Part shown: one piece after another, positions 1 to 9,860 of the stretch
Layout of the letters: the number at the start of each line of letters is the position of its first letter
How positions within the stretch are numbered: position 1 is the stretch's first letter
Source of the DNA: Sphingobacterium paucimobilis HER1398
GTDB taxonomy: Bacteria; Bacteroidota; Bacteroidia; Sphingobacteriales; Sphingobacteriaceae
Assembly (NCBI RefSeq): GCF_000416985.1
Contig: NZ_ATDL01000021.1
Coordinates: 62,001-126,000 of the forward strand
Reading direction: 5' to 3'
Length of the DNA stretch: 64,000 nt
The notes under the pieces: generated by a model
Seen by the model: the letters and a program-made list of their open reading frames with translations, nothing else
The model's database searches: none
What the model was told of the DNA's origin: nothing
Translations under genes and position numbers: made by a program

Positions 1-2838
1 GTTATATCCTGTATTGGATACGAAACTAAAGAAATAAAAGCTACCTATGATAAGGGGAGGATGACGGTGCTGATCCTCCCCAAAAACATCGCCATGGATG
101 AGGTCGTCACGACCGGAATCTTCAAAAAAGCACTGGCAAGTTTTACCGGGGCTTCGGTCACTATTACAGGAGACGAACTGCAGATGGCGGGAACTCGTAA
201 TCTGGTCTCGTCGATCCGAAATATAGATCCTTCTTTTAACCTCATTGAAAATAACCGGTATGGCTCTAACCCCAATAGCTTTCCGGAAATACAGATTCGT
301 GGCAACAGTAATATCCCGAATGTCGACGAGTTGCAGAGCGATGCACGGATCAACCTAAATACCCCCCTGATTATTCTGGATGGATTTGAAACCAATCTCC
401 AAAAGCTATTGGAGATCAATGAGAATGAAGTGGAGTTGATCACTTTGCTGAAGGATGCTTCGGCAACGGCGATATATGGGTCAAGAGGGGCCAATGGGGT
501 GGTCGTGATCACGACGAAAAGTCCTCGAGAGGGAAAATTAAGAATAACCTATCGTGCCGATATGAATGTCGAGATACCGGATGTCAGTTCGTATAAGTTG
601 TTGAATGCCGCGGATAAGTTGGAACTGGAAAAAAGGGTAGGGTACTACGATGAATCCGAATCGACTTCCTTGCAGCGTTATTACAGCTTTATACGCAACG
701 AGGTCAATAGTGGGGTAAATACGGATTGGGTCAGTCTGCCTCTGCGTAATGGAATAGGACAGCGGCACAACTTGCGCTTGGATGGTGGTAGCCCAGAGTT
801 TAGGTATGTGTTATCAGCACAGTACAACGATGTGCAGGGAGGTATGAAAGGGTCTTCTAAGAAGATCATCAACAGTACGATGGGGCTGTCTTATATCTAT
901 GACCATATCAAATTCAAGAACAATTTGATGGTGACACAGAATCTGCAGGCGAATTCGCCTTATGGTGCTTTTCATCAATATGTACGAATGAACCCGTATT
1001 GGGTGCCTTATGATGATAAGGGTAAGGCGTTGAAAGTACTGGGCGACCCCGGCAATCTGGATTATTTGAGGTTTTGGGGAGATAACCTACCTACTAATCC
1101 GCTGTATAATGCAACGCTCAATACCTTTGATACAGGAGAAACCTTTGAACTGACCAACAATACAAGTGTGGAATGGAATGTGCATCGTAATTTGCTCTTA
1201 CGGGCGCAATTGGGCCTTACGAGGACCACACAGCAAACGGATCGGTTTAGGCCCGCAGAGCATACGGCATTTGCCCGGTACAGTGCAAAAGATATCGCTA
1301 GAAAAGGGGATTATCGATTCTCTACCGGAAAGGGATTTCGCTACGACGCCTCCCTCAATCTATCGTACAATAAGGTGTTCAATCAGGACCACATGCTGTT
1401 TGCCGGAGTGGATTATAATATCCGTCAGAACAAACGACTTTATTATGAGATTCTGGCAGAGGGCTTCAATAATCCCGATTTGGATTTCCTGCCTGCAGCA
1501 CTGCAATATGCCAAGGATGGTAAACCTAATGGGAGTGAGATGCTGTCTCGGGCGGTTGGATTTACCGGTAACTTGAGTTATTCGTATGCAGATCGTTATT
1601 TTTCAGATGCGTCCCTGCGAATGGACGGAGCATCACAGTTTGGCGCTGAAAATCAGTTTGCGCCGTTTTGGTCGGTAGGAGCTGGTTGGAATTTGCATAA
1701 GGAAACACTCTTTACATTGCCCGAAGCTATAAATCGTTTAAAAATAAGGATGTCTACCGGTGTTACAGGCTCACAAAACTTCAGGGCTTATCAGTCCATT
1801 TCAACTTATAAATACTATACTGATGACCGATATTTTAATTGGACGGGGAGCTATATGATGGGACTCGGCAACGAGGAGCTCAGGTGGCAGCAGAACTATA
1901 AAAACAATATAGGTATTGAACTGGAAATGTTTGAGGGGTATTTTTCCATGATGGCGGACGTGTATAAAGAAACGTCCAGAGATATGGTGTCGTCGGTTAT
2001 GCTCCCTCCATCCAATGGCTTTGGCAGTTATATCGACAATATCGGAAAAATGGAAAACAAAGGGATGGAGTTGATTGCTACAGCCTATCTATGGAAAAGG
2101 CCTGAGGAGGGGATAGCATGGAGTGTGACGGCGACAGCAGTACGGAATAAGAATAAGGTGCTAAAGACTTCTAAGGCGCTGAAGGAGGCACAGGAGGTGA
2201 TTAAGAATGCGACGGGTAATCCCGAAGCGCTATTGTTTGTGGAGGGCTACTCGAGCAATACGATATGGGCGGTGCCTTCATTAGGAATAGATCCGAGCTC
2301 GGGAGAGGAATTTTTCATCGGAAAAGACGGTAAACCAACATCTGTCTGGAATGGCAGGGATGTCGTGGCGGTAGGAGGTACGGACCCGACCTTTTTCGGC
2401 AACTTCAGTACGATGTTGCGCTATAAATCTTTTACGTTCAACGCTTTCTTTGGCTATCGCTTCGGTGGGCAGCAATATAATGCAACATTGGGAGAGCGTA
2501 TAGAGGTAATGGACTATAGATTCAATATGGATGCCCGGGTGTATGATAGCCGCTGGACGAAACCTGGGGATCAGGTGGCGTTTAAATCAACCTGTTCCTG
2601 TTCTCCAACTTATAAGACTTCACGGTTTGTGCAGAATGAGCGTACGCTGAGCCTGCAGAATATAAGCTTGCGCTATGATGTGGGACAGCGAGATTTTCTA
2701 AGACGCTATGGCGTGCAGGATTTAATAGTGACGGCTAATATGTCGGATGTATTTTATTTATCGACGATTAAAAGGGAGAGGGGGACGAATTATCCGTTTA
2801 CCCGTTATTTTGGACTTAATTTTTCGGTTACATTCTAA
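1..2838 (+). CDS. SusC/RagA-family TonB-dependent outer-membrane receptor, 5'-truncated by the window edge
   Basis: Frame 1 is open from the first base and reads VISCIGYETKEIKA before the first ATG at 61. That is the end of the carboxypeptidase-D-like regulatory domain typical of SusC N-termini, so the real start lies upstream of the window and ATG 61 is internal. Next comes the plug domain, with a RNLVSSIRNIDPSF stretch, IQIRGNSN, PLIILDGFE and KDASATAIYGSRGANGVVVITTK, followed by a long beta-barrel ending in aromatic FGLNFSVTF. Family members import oligomers (glycans or peptides) across the outer membrane with TonB energy and a SusD lid. The stop codon shares a base with the SusD start (TAATG), so the two are translationally coupled. 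Whether an STN domain is present cannot be seen because the N-terminus is missing. Substrate unknown. Confidence 0.95.
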   Translation, partial: VISCIGYETKEIKATYDKGRMTVLILPKNIAMDEVVTTGIFKKALASFTGASVTITGDELQMAGTRNLVSSIRNIDPSFNLIENNRYGSNPNSFPEIQIRGNSNIPNVDELQSDARINLNTPLIILDGFETNLQKLLEINENEVELITLLKDASATAIYGSRGANGVVVITTKSPREGKLRITYRADMNVEIPDVSSYKLLNAADKLELEKRVGYYDESESTSLQRYYSFIRNEVNSGVNTDWVSLPLRNGIGQRHNLRLDGGSPEFRYVLSAQYNDVQGGMKGSSKKIINSTMGLSYIYDHIKFKNNLMVTQNLQANSPYGAFHQYVRMNPYWVPYDDKGKALKVLGDPGNLDYLRFWGDNLPTNPLYNATLNTFDTGETFELTNNTSVEWNVHRNLLLRAQLGLTRTTQQTDRFRPAEHTAFARYSAKDIARKGDYRFSTGKGFRYDASLNLSYNKVFNQDHMLFAGVDYNIRQNKRLYYEILAEGFNNPDLDFLPAALQYAKDGKPNGSEMLSRAVGFTGNLSYSYADRYFSDASLRMDGASQFGAENQFAPFWSVGAGWNLHKETLFTLPEAINRLKIRMSTGVTGSQNFRAYQSISTYKYYTDDRYFNWTGSYMMGLGNEELRWQQNYKNNIGIELEMFEGYFSMMADVYKETSRDMVSSVMLPPSNGFGSYIDNIGKMENKGMELIATAYLWKRPEEGIAWSVTATAVRNKNKVLKTSKALKEAQEVIKNATGNPEALLFVEGYSSNTIWAVPSLGIDPSSGEEFFIGKDGKPTSVWNGRDVVAVGGTDPTFFGNFSTMLRYKSFTFNAFFGYRFGGQQYNATLGERIEVMDYRFNMDARVYDSRWTKPGDQVAFKSTCSCSPTYKTSRFVQNERTLSLQNISLRYDVGQRDFLRRYGVQDLIVTANMSDVFYLSTIKRERGTNYPFTRYFGLNFSVTF

Positions 2839-4355
2839 TGTTTGATATGATGAAGATGTATAGATGGATCTTGTATACGATAGTGGTGCTGCTGTCGGTC
2901 TCCTGTAAGAAGTTTTTGCAGGTAACTCCGCGCACAGAATTACCCGAAAAGGTGACCTATAGTACCGAAGAGGGGTTTAAAAAGGTACTCACCGGGGTAT
3001 ACATACAGATGAAGGATACAAGTTTGTATGGTAAGGAGCTGGTGTTTGGAACGATGGAGCACCTGGTGTCGAGTTGGGATGTGCGTCAGGGATCCGCTGA
3101 GGCTGGGATGAATAGACATGATTATACAGCACAGGATGTGGTGGCGAAGTTTGACACGATCTATGCACATATGTATGCTGCAGTCGCCAACCTCAATGCG
3201 TTATTAAGAAATATAGACGAAAGACGTGGCGCATTTTCATCCGAGATGATGTATAGACTGATCAAAGGAGAGGCGCTGGGACTACGGGCTTTTTTGCACC
3301 TGGATTTATTGCGCATCTATGGACCAGTTCCTTCAAGAGAAAACGCATCACCTATATTGTCCTATGTGAAGACGGTGTCTAAAGAAGTGCATCCTAAGGT
3401 GGATTTTAAAACGTTTATAGGAGAATTGCTAGGAGACTTAGAAACCGCCGAAGAGCTGTTGAGGGATATCGATCCGATAACGAAGTATTCTTTGCTTCAA
3501 TTGCGTAACCCGGCTCAAAGTACTTCTTTTGACCCGGCGGATGATTTCTATTCGCATCGGATGTTGCGCATGAATGTGTATGCCGTAAAAGCATTGATGG
3601 CCAGAACCTATTTATGGGAGGGAGATGAGCGTAAGGCCTGTGCTATCGCAAAGGAATTAGTGAATGTAAAAGATGTTGATGGGACCGCCAAATTTAGGTT
3701 GGGGACTGATGTAGATCTGGGAAAGAATGACTTTGCCTTGATCAATGAGCACCTTTTTGGACTGTTTGACCATAATCTGGAGAGAAAATTTGATAAATAT
3801 TTTGCATCAGGAAGTCTTAAAAAGGGAAACTCGCCCAATGCGGTCACAACGCAATTGTATGGCAATATAATGGAGGATATAAGAAATAATAGACTGTGGG
3901 AGATGCGGATACTTTCGAATACAGAACGGATTAATGTCCTGAAAAAGTATAACGTACAGGAATATGGCGGCAAAGAAGGTAATGGGACAATAAGGGATGA
4001 GGTCGAGTTGAAGCAGATTCCATTGATCAGAATATCTGAGATGTATCTCTTACTGGCAGAGGCTGGAGAAGAAAATGAGGCACAGCTGTATTGGAGTAGG
4101 TACCTCTCAAGTAGAGGCCTCCCGAATAGACCATTGCCCCAGGGAACCCCAGCGAGGAGAGATGAAATCATGAAGGAGTTCCGCAGAGAATTCTTTGGGG
4201 AGGGGCAGGCCTTTTATACGTATAAAAGAATGGAGGCAATGGCTAATAAAATTATATTTAAGTCGCCTAGCTCAGCAGTGGAGTATAAGATACCGGAACC
4301 TTTGAAAGAAACAGAGTATATCAAGAGAATCTATGGCGATGAGGAGAGTAATTGA
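2838..4355 (+). CDS. SusD/RagB-family nutrient-binding lipoprotein
   Basis: This 505-residue protein starts with a short signal sequence ending in LLSVSC, so Cys23 is the probable lipidated residue. It continues KKFLQVTPRTELPEKVTYSTEEGFKKVLTGVY, the usual SusD opening with a first TPR-like segment. The C-terminal half has the family signature ISEMYLLLAEAG and FRREFFGEGQAFYTYKRM. SusD proteins sit on the cell surface as the lid of the SusC barrel and bind the substrate. The start overlaps the SusC stop by one base and the 3' end overlaps the next gene by 23 bases, which indicates one coupled operon. Several in-frame ATGs (codons 1, 4, 5, 7) leave the exact start slightly open, but the one touching the SusC stop is the natural choice. 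Confidence 0.93.
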   Translation: MFDMMKMYRWILYTIVVLLSVSCKKFLQVTPRTELPEKVTYSTEEGFKKVLTGVYIQMKDTSLYGKELVFGTMEHLVSSWDVRQGSAEAGMNRHDYTAQDVVAKFDTIYAHMYAAVANLNALLRNIDERRGAFSSEMMYRLIKGEALGLRAFLHLDLLRIYGPVPSRENASPILSYVKTVSKEVHPKVDFKTFIGELLGDLETAEELLRDIDPITKYSLLQLRNPAQSTSFDPADDFYSHRMLRMNVYAVKALMARTYLWEGDERKACAIAKELVNVKDVDGTAKFRLGTDVDLGKNDFALINEHLFGLFDHNLERKFDKYFASGSLKKGNSPNAVTTQLYGNIMEDIRNNRLWEMRILSNTERINVLKKYNVQEYGGKEGNGTIRDEVELKQIPLIRISEMYLLLAEAGEENEAQLYWSRYLSSRGLPNRPLPQGTPARRDEIMKEFRREFFGEGQAFYTYKRMEAMANKIIFKSPSSAVEYKIPEPLKETEYIKRIYGDEESN

Positions 4356-5118
4356 TAAATACCAAATAGTTGTGGTGCTGCTTGCACTTGTTGCGACCGC
4401 TTGTCAGAAAGAAGATTACAAATTCTATAAAGGAGAAGATTATCTGCAATTCGGCCCAGAATTGAAATGGGCAGGTGATCCACGTTTTCGATTAATGGAT
4501 ACCTTGAAAAGAATGACCTTTTATTATGATGAGCCTGCTATTGTACGGGATACGGTTTATTTTGACCTGTATACAGTAGGGCAAGTGGCAGATCATGATC
4601 GTGTTTATAAATTGACGCAGGAGACCGTTCCGGGACAGAAAAATGCTGTCGCGGATGTGCATTATATCGGGTTTCAGAATGCGACTATGGCTCCGGTGTA
4701 TGTGATGAAGGCGGGACAACATCACGTGCGGGTGCCTATTGTGCTCTTGAGGGATAAGACGTTGAAAGAGCAGGAGGTAGTGCTGAAGTTTAAGATAGTA
4801 GATAATGAAAACTTTAAGGAGGGAAGTGTCAGTAATAGTTGGCGTAAGTTGGTTTTTAGTGATAAACTGAGTAGGCCAGAAGCTTGGGATACGGCAATGG
4901 AAGATTATTATCTGGGTAAATATAGCGTGCGAAAACATGAGTTTATGATTGAAGTCACAGGGAAGTTGTGGAATCAAGCATTTTTTGAAGAAGTGATGCC
5001 TTTGAGCTCGGTACTGGATTATTGGATGATCATATTGCGCAGGGCTTTGGCAGATTATAACCAGGATCATGGCGAACCGTTGCGGGATCCGGAGACAAAT
5101 GAGTTGATCAGTTTCTAA
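4333..5118 (+). CDS. DUF4843 domain lipoprotein
   Basis: The protein has 261 residues. A signal peptide ends LLALVATAC (lipid-attachment Cys24), followed by QKEDYKFYKGEDYLQFGPEL; the aromatic YLQFG near the mature N-terminus is characteristic of DUF4843 proteins. Family members are surface or periplasmic lipoproteins found downstream of SusC/SusD with no assigned reaction. The central segment VPIVLLRDKTLKEQEVVLKFKI looks like a beta-sandwich with the 'alternation of small strand motifs' expected of Calx-beta-like folds (inference). The start codon lies inside the SusD gene, overlapping by 23 bases, so translation is probably coupled. No catalytic motif is visible; a substrate-binding accessory role is likely. 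Confidence 0.75.
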   Translation: MAMRRVIDKYQIVVVLLALVATACQKEDYKFYKGEDYLQFGPELKWAGDPRFRLMDTLKRMTFYYDEPAIVRDTVYFDLYTVGQVADHDRVYKLTQETVPGQKNAVADVHYIGFQNATMAPVYVMKAGQHHVRVPIVLLRDKTLKEQEVVLKFKIVDNENFKEGSVSNSWRKLVFSDKLSRPEAWDTAMEDYYLGKYSVRKHEFMIEVTGKLWNQAFFEEVMPLSSVLDYWMIILRRALADYNQDHGEPLRDPETNELISF

Positions 5119-5158
5119 GATGGTTGAACGGTATTTAGATGGTGAATAAGTGTTACCG

Positions 5159-6661
5159 ATGAAAATGAAACATTGTATATATAACGTTTTTCTGATAATA
5201 GCATGGACTTCTTGTATAAAGGACAATAGTAGCTATGGACTACGGGAGAAGGAAGTCATCACAGTGACAGGTATAGAAAAGTCTTATAGTGGGCTATTGC
5301 ATGGCGAAAATATAGTGATCGATCCGATTATTCAGGCTTCAGATGGACAGGCTGACCTGGAGTACCTCTGGGTGATGCTGCCCAATGATACTTTGGCCAC
5401 AACAAGGGTGCTCGACTTAAAATTGGACAGGAAGCCAGGCTTATATCGGTTGCGCTTACAGGTGAGAAATAGAAGAACGGACTATTCGCACTATGAAACT
5501 GTAGAGTTTAAAGTCGGAACAGTGTATACACGAGGATGGTATGTGGCTAAGTCTACGCAGAGACAGACGGATCTAGACCTGTTTGTTCCAGGGGATACAC
5601 TCCAGGAATATCAGCGTTTGGATGATGTGTTTAACCTAAATAATCATAGGAAATTAGAAGGGGATCCACTTTTGCTGAGCTTCTATCCACGGTATTTTGT
5701 GTGGGGTGGAGAGGAATACGTGCCTGCCCGTACCTTATTTGTGGTGTCAGAACGGGACGCCAGCTCGATTGATATCAATAGCTTTACGGAGTTCCGCTCT
5801 TTTGAGAGTTTGTTTTATATGACTCCATCTGTAAGGAAGCCTACGTTTATTATGAATGCGGCGGTTGCGCAATATGCTGCTAATGATGGGCAGTTGTACG
5901 TCTATTCAGCAGCTTCTAGGAGTACAGGACAGTTTGGGGCACCGAATGGTATAGATGATAGAAATACGCCTTATCACCTTTCTAAATATTTTATAGGTGC
6001 GGTATTGGGAAGTGGTGCGTATTTTTTTGATGAGATAAGTAGTTCGTTTGTGCAGGGGGTGAGTGGAGGAGGGATGTTGGCTCCCGTAAGAGATAGTTCG
6101 AAAACGGAGATCCCTGCCAATAGAAGTGACAAAAATCTGCTGTATATGGGACTTAAGACGGAGACGCCTACGACTGGTTATGCTGTATTCCAGGACAAAA
6201 GCGACGCCTCTAAAAAGGCTGTCGCTGAGATAATCCCCAGTGCCACGCATTTCATGATTAAAAGTAATCCTATCCGACCGACGGAAAAGCTCTATAATGC
6301 AAGTAGGTATATGTTGTTGGAGGGCGAGGAAAATCTACTGTTTTTTGTCGTTGGTAATGAGGTATGGTCCCGTAATCTTTCTAATCAAACAGAGCAATTG
6401 CAGTATACCGTGCCCCAAGGAGAGAAGATAACGCTGTTGAGACACCGTAAGTATACGTTGGAACCTGAATATGCCCATAGCTATATCGCTGTAGGCTCGG
6501 TAATCGGAGGGAAGTACAAAGTCCGAATGTTTACCAAGGATAGTGGCAAGTTGGCTCCCGAGCCGGCATTTATTTTAGAAGGTAATGGCGAGCATGTAGG
6601 TGATCTGTTGTATGTGGGGGATGGTTTAAAAGATTTTTTCAGTCATAATACGAGTTATTAG
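5159..6661 (+). CDS. PKD-like family lipoprotein of the SusCD operon
   Basis: The open frame can start at GTG 5150, but ATG 5159 gives a clean lipoprotein signal, MKMKHCIYNVFLIIAWTSC, with Cys19 as lipobox cysteine. The first ~110 mature residues (VITVTGIEKSYSGLLHGENIVIDP, LEYLWVMLPNDTLATTRVLDL, GLYRLRLQVRNR) show the tryptophan and Y-x-L-x-V pattern of PKD/Ig-like domains. The remaining ~370 residues contain repeated strand-turn units (LFVVSER, YVYSAASRS, LFFVVGNEVWSRNL, HSYIAVGSVIGGKYKVRMF) suggestive of a beta-propeller. SusC-SusD-DUF4843-PKD is a recurrent four-gene arrangement in Bacteroidota. Function is unassigned; ligand binding at the cell surface is the likely role. It is the last gene of the operon. 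Confidence 0.75.
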   Translation: MKMKHCIYNVFLIIAWTSCIKDNSSYGLREKEVITVTGIEKSYSGLLHGENIVIDPIIQASDGQADLEYLWVMLPNDTLATTRVLDLKLDRKPGLYRLRLQVRNRRTDYSHYETVEFKVGTVYTRGWYVAKSTQRQTDLDLFVPGDTLQEYQRLDDVFNLNNHRKLEGDPLLLSFYPRYFVWGGEEYVPARTLFVVSERDASSIDINSFTEFRSFESLFYMTPSVRKPTFIMNAAVAQYAANDGQLYVYSAASRSTGQFGAPNGIDDRNTPYHLSKYFIGAVLGSGAYFFDEISSSFVQGVSGGGMLAPVRDSSKTEIPANRSDKNLLYMGLKTETPTTGYAVFQDKSDASKKAVAEIIPSATHFMIKSNPIRPTEKLYNASRYMLLEGEENLLFFVVGNEVWSRNLSNQTEQLQYTVPQGEKITLLRHRKYTLEPEYAHSYIAVGSVIGGKYKVRMFTKDSGKLAPEPAFILEGNGEHVGDLLYVGDGLKDFFSHNTSY

Positions 6662-6850
6662 TATAAGATTATCCGTGTTTTTATGAAAACTGGTTTTGTT
6701 CTGTTTCGTATTCGAAAGAGGAAAGCTTGTTTTTTCTTTTGTTACCTTTCATAATTAATGATTTCTTAACATAGTCTCGTTACAATTGTCGTGTTGCTGG
6801 TAGTTAGGTAGTTAGAGTTTGTTTTTAGTAAAAAATAATGCTAACTAGTT

Positions 6851-6881
6851 TTTGTTTATTATATTTTTCAATAAAGTTTTG
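6851..6881 (+). promoter_or_regulatory. Putative Bacteroidota-type promoter for the second SusC/SusD pair
   Basis: A TTTG box at 6851-6854 is followed after 19 bases by AAGTTTTG at 6874-6881, a 7-of-8 match to the Bacteroidota -7 consensus TAnnTTTG. The spacing fits the known 19-21 bases. It lies ~50 bases before the SusC start in a 271-base AT-rich gap (6662-6932), in which I see no other structure. Confidence 0.4.
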
Positions 6882-6932
6882 TTATCTATGTGAAATTAAA
6901 ACCTAAGTAATAATAAACAAATGGTTAACTAA

Positions 6933-9842
6933 ATGAAAGCAACTTTACTTTTTTTGATGGCTTGGTGTTCCATAACACTGGCTACCGCACAGACTGGACT
7001 TACCCTCGGGGGGAAGGTTAAGGATAACCTGAATCGACCAGTGGCGAACGCTTCTATTTTAATTAAGGGCTCCAATATCGGTACAGAGACCGATGCCGGA
7101 GGTAATTTCGATCTAAAATCGAAGTCCGAATCTGTCATTTTGATCATTTCGGCAGTAGGTTACGAAACGCAAGAACTCCAGGTTAAAGAGTCGTCATCAC
7201 GTATCGCTGTGATATTGGAGGAAGCTCAGATGGGATTGGATGAGGTGGTTGTAATGGGGTATAATAAAGTCGATAGACAACACGTGGCCTCTTCTGTAGG
7301 ACAACTGGATATGGAACAAACGAAGTCCAGGCCGATCATGAAGATGCAACAGGCTTTCAGTGGTACGATACCCGGAGTGACGATGATGCAAGGTAATTCG
7401 CTGCCAGGGAGTACTTTTGGTAGTATCAATATTCGCGGTGTAAGTACACTGCAGAATGCGGAGCCTCTTGTGATTGTGGACGGAATGGAAATGGATATAT
7501 CAGATTTGGATCCCAATCAGATCAAGAGTCTAACGGTCCTAAAGGATGCTGCATCGGCTTCGATGTATGGATCGAGGGGAGCTAACGGGGTAATTATCAT
7601 CGAGACCGAAAGAGGAACCACAGGCAAGTTTAAAGTAAACTTGAATGCATGGTCTGGCTTTAACAAAGCGATCGATTTGCCTCAGTTTGTCAATGCGGAG
7701 CAGTATATGCGCCTCAATAATGAAGCTAGCGGATATCAGGGCCAAGCATTGTCTTACTCGGATGAGGATATTGCAAAGGCACAGTCCGGTGAGATCAAAT
7801 CGGTAGATTGGATGAAGGAAGTGATGCAGCGTACATCGATGGCGCACAATCAATCGGCTAATGTCTCAGGAGGTGGAGGGGTAGGTACCTTTAATCTGAT
7901 GATGGGACATCTTCGGGAGACTGGGTTGAATGCTATTGAGGGATCCCAAAAATTCACAGCACGATTTAATACAAACGTCAATATTGCCAACAAATTTGTG
8001 TTATTGGCCGATTTTTATGCGCAGCGTCTACAAAACGACCGCTTATTGCAAAATGATAATGGCAATGGCCTTTATCAAATCGCCTGGCGGATGAATCCGA
8101 CCCAACAGGTATACTACGATAGCGGTCTGCCAGAGCACTATATATTGCACGATGACCTCAATCCCGTAGCCCGTATTAAACGAGGTGGGATAAAAAACTA
8201 TATGCACGATAAAAGTGTGATCAACCTTAGACCTCGCTATAATATTACCGATAAGCTGAATATCGAGGGAAATGTGTCGTATATGGTGAGCAAATCGGCG
8301 AATAAAGAAGAAGTAAAGTCTTTTAGATACCTTGACGAGAATGGTAAACCGATTCAAATCGTGTCTAATAAGGTGGATGCCTCGCAAGGGGTGAGTGAAA
8401 GCCAATTGACGGCTCGTGCGCTAGTCAATTATACGAACTCATTGCGTGAGGATAAGGACAAAATCTATTTTACGGCTGGTACTGAAGTGATGGACCTGAC
8501 GTATACCAGTTATAAACAGATTTCGAAAGCTTCGTTTTTTGGTAAATTGAATTACGCATTTGATAACCGTTATATCCTGGAAGCTACGGGTCGTGCAGAT
8601 GGTAGCAGTAAGTTTGCCCCTGGACATAAATGGGGTTTCTTCCCTTCGGCAGCGGTTGCATGGAATATCCACAACGAGAACTTTATGCAAGGACTGAAGG
8701 ACGCTAAGGTGTTGTCTAATCTGAAATTGAGAGGATCATACGGATTGATCGGTAACGAGAATGTAGATCCTTACCTGTGGGAAGAAGTGGTGAATAATTA
8801 TGGATGGACGATGCGGGTGCCAAATCCTGATTTCTCTTGGGAAAAGCAAAAGCAATGGAATGTGGGCGTAGATGTAACGACATTAAAAGACCGATTGACG
8901 TTGACTGCCGAAGTATATGATAAATTCTCGTATGATCTGATTTATTCTAAATTCCCAGTACCTCCACTTACTGGATCGCACTCATTGACGACCTCAGTGA
9001 ATATCGGGGAGGTACGCAACAAAGGGGTGGAACTATCGGCAAACTGGAGCGATAAGATCGGAAATGTAACCTATAGTATCGGAGGTGCGTTCTTCGACAA
9101 TAAAAATGAGGTATTGAAGGCCGGGTATAAGGATACCGATACCTTGGTCTTTACGGATAATACAGACAAGATATGGTACAAAGGAATTGCGATTGACAAC
9201 TACTACGGATTCCAGACTAACGGTTTTTTCCGCGATGCGGACGACGTAGCAAATACAGCGGCTAAGATGGCCAATACACTGCCTGGAGATATTAAGTATG
9301 TGGATCAGAATGGCGACGGTATCATCAATGATGCAGACCGCGTCTATCTTGGAGACCCATCGCCGCGTTACAACTACAATGTCAATATGAGCTTGAAATA
9401 TAAGGGCTTTGACTTTAGTATGGTCGGACAGGGTGTCGGTAAACGTACGGCGAGAATAAGCGATCAAGAGGGGTATCCTGTACGGGTGGATGGAAATACG
9501 AATGCCCTGGGCGCTCCTAGACAGTATTATGCGGATAATCGTTGGACTCCCGAAAACCAAAATAGCAGATTCCCTAGGGTATGGACGGGGACAAGTACGA
9601 ATGCCTACCTGAGTGATGTATGGATGGGAAATGCTTCTTACTTCCGTATTAAAGTGTTGCAATTGGGCTATACCGTCAAGAAAATCGGAAAATCATTCCA
9701 CAACACGAGGTTATACATCAATGCTCAGGATGCGATCACCTTTACTAAATGGGAGGGATTAGAGCCTGAGAGAAATGGTGGTGGTGGTAACTATCCACGT
9801 ATGGCAACCTATACATTTGGTATAACTACTTCTATATTTTAA
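6933..9842 (+). CDS. SusC/RagA-family TonB-dependent receptor (no STN domain)
   Basis: A complete SusC of 969 residues. The signal peptide is MKATLLFLMAWCSITLATAQ, followed directly by a carboxypeptidase-D-like domain (LGGKVKDNLNRPVANASILIKG ... VILIISAVGYETQELQV), then the TonB-box region LDEVVVMGYNKV, the plug with INIRGVSTLQNAEPLVIVDGMEMD and KDAASASMYGSRGANGVIIIET, and a barrel ending YTFGITTSIF. An EF-hand-like IKYVDQNGDGIINDADRVYLGDPSPRYNYN near the C-terminus is common in SusC barrels. There is no STN domain, so unlike the receptors at 14092 and 27808 it should not signal to a FecR protein; it has its own promoter instead. It pairs with the SusD gene 18 bases downstream. Substrate unknown. 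Confidence 0.95.
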   Translation: MKATLLFLMAWCSITLATAQTGLTLGGKVKDNLNRPVANASILIKGSNIGTETDAGGNFDLKSKSESVILIISAVGYETQELQVKESSSRIAVILEEAQMGLDEVVVMGYNKVDRQHVASSVGQLDMEQTKSRPIMKMQQAFSGTIPGVTMMQGNSLPGSTFGSINIRGVSTLQNAEPLVIVDGMEMDISDLDPNQIKSLTVLKDAASASMYGSRGANGVIIIETERGTTGKFKVNLNAWSGFNKAIDLPQFVNAEQYMRLNNEASGYQGQALSYSDEDIAKAQSGEIKSVDWMKEVMQRTSMAHNQSANVSGGGGVGTFNLMMGHLRETGLNAIEGSQKFTARFNTNVNIANKFVLLADFYAQRLQNDRLLQNDNGNGLYQIAWRMNPTQQVYYDSGLPEHYILHDDLNPVARIKRGGIKNYMHDKSVINLRPRYNITDKLNIEGNVSYMVSKSANKEEVKSFRYLDENGKPIQIVSNKVDASQGVSESQLTARALVNYTNSLREDKDKIYFTAGTEVMDLTYTSYKQISKASFFGKLNYAFDNRYILEATGRADGSSKFAPGHKWGFFPSAAVAWNIHNENFMQGLKDAKVLSNLKLRGSYGLIGNENVDPYLWEEVVNNYGWTMRVPNPDFSWEKQKQWNVGVDVTTLKDRLTLTAEVYDKFSYDLIYSKFPVPPLTGSHSLTTSVNIGEVRNKGVELSANWSDKIGNVTYSIGGAFFDNKNEVLKAGYKDTDTLVFTDNTDKIWYKGIAIDNYYGFQTNGFFRDADDVANTAAKMANTLPGDIKYVDQNGDGIINDADRVYLGDPSPRYNYNVNMSLKYKGFDFSMVGQGVGKRTARISDQEGYPVRVDGNTNALGAPRQYYADNRWTPENQNSRFPRVWTGTSTNAYLSDVWMGNASYFRIKVLQLGYTVKKIGKSFHNTRLYINAQDAITFTKWEGLEPERNGGGGNYPRMATYTFGITTSIF

Positions 9843-9860
9843 AGTTAATAATTGATACAG

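Noticed and set aside
61..63. ATG at 61 as the start of the first SusC
   Set aside because: The frame is open from base 1 and encodes a recognisable part of the carboxypeptidase-D-like domain, so the gene starts outside the window.
9033..9662. A 209-codon open frame on the minus strand inside the second SusC
   Set aside because: Antisense shadow of the SusC barrel; no recognisable motif.
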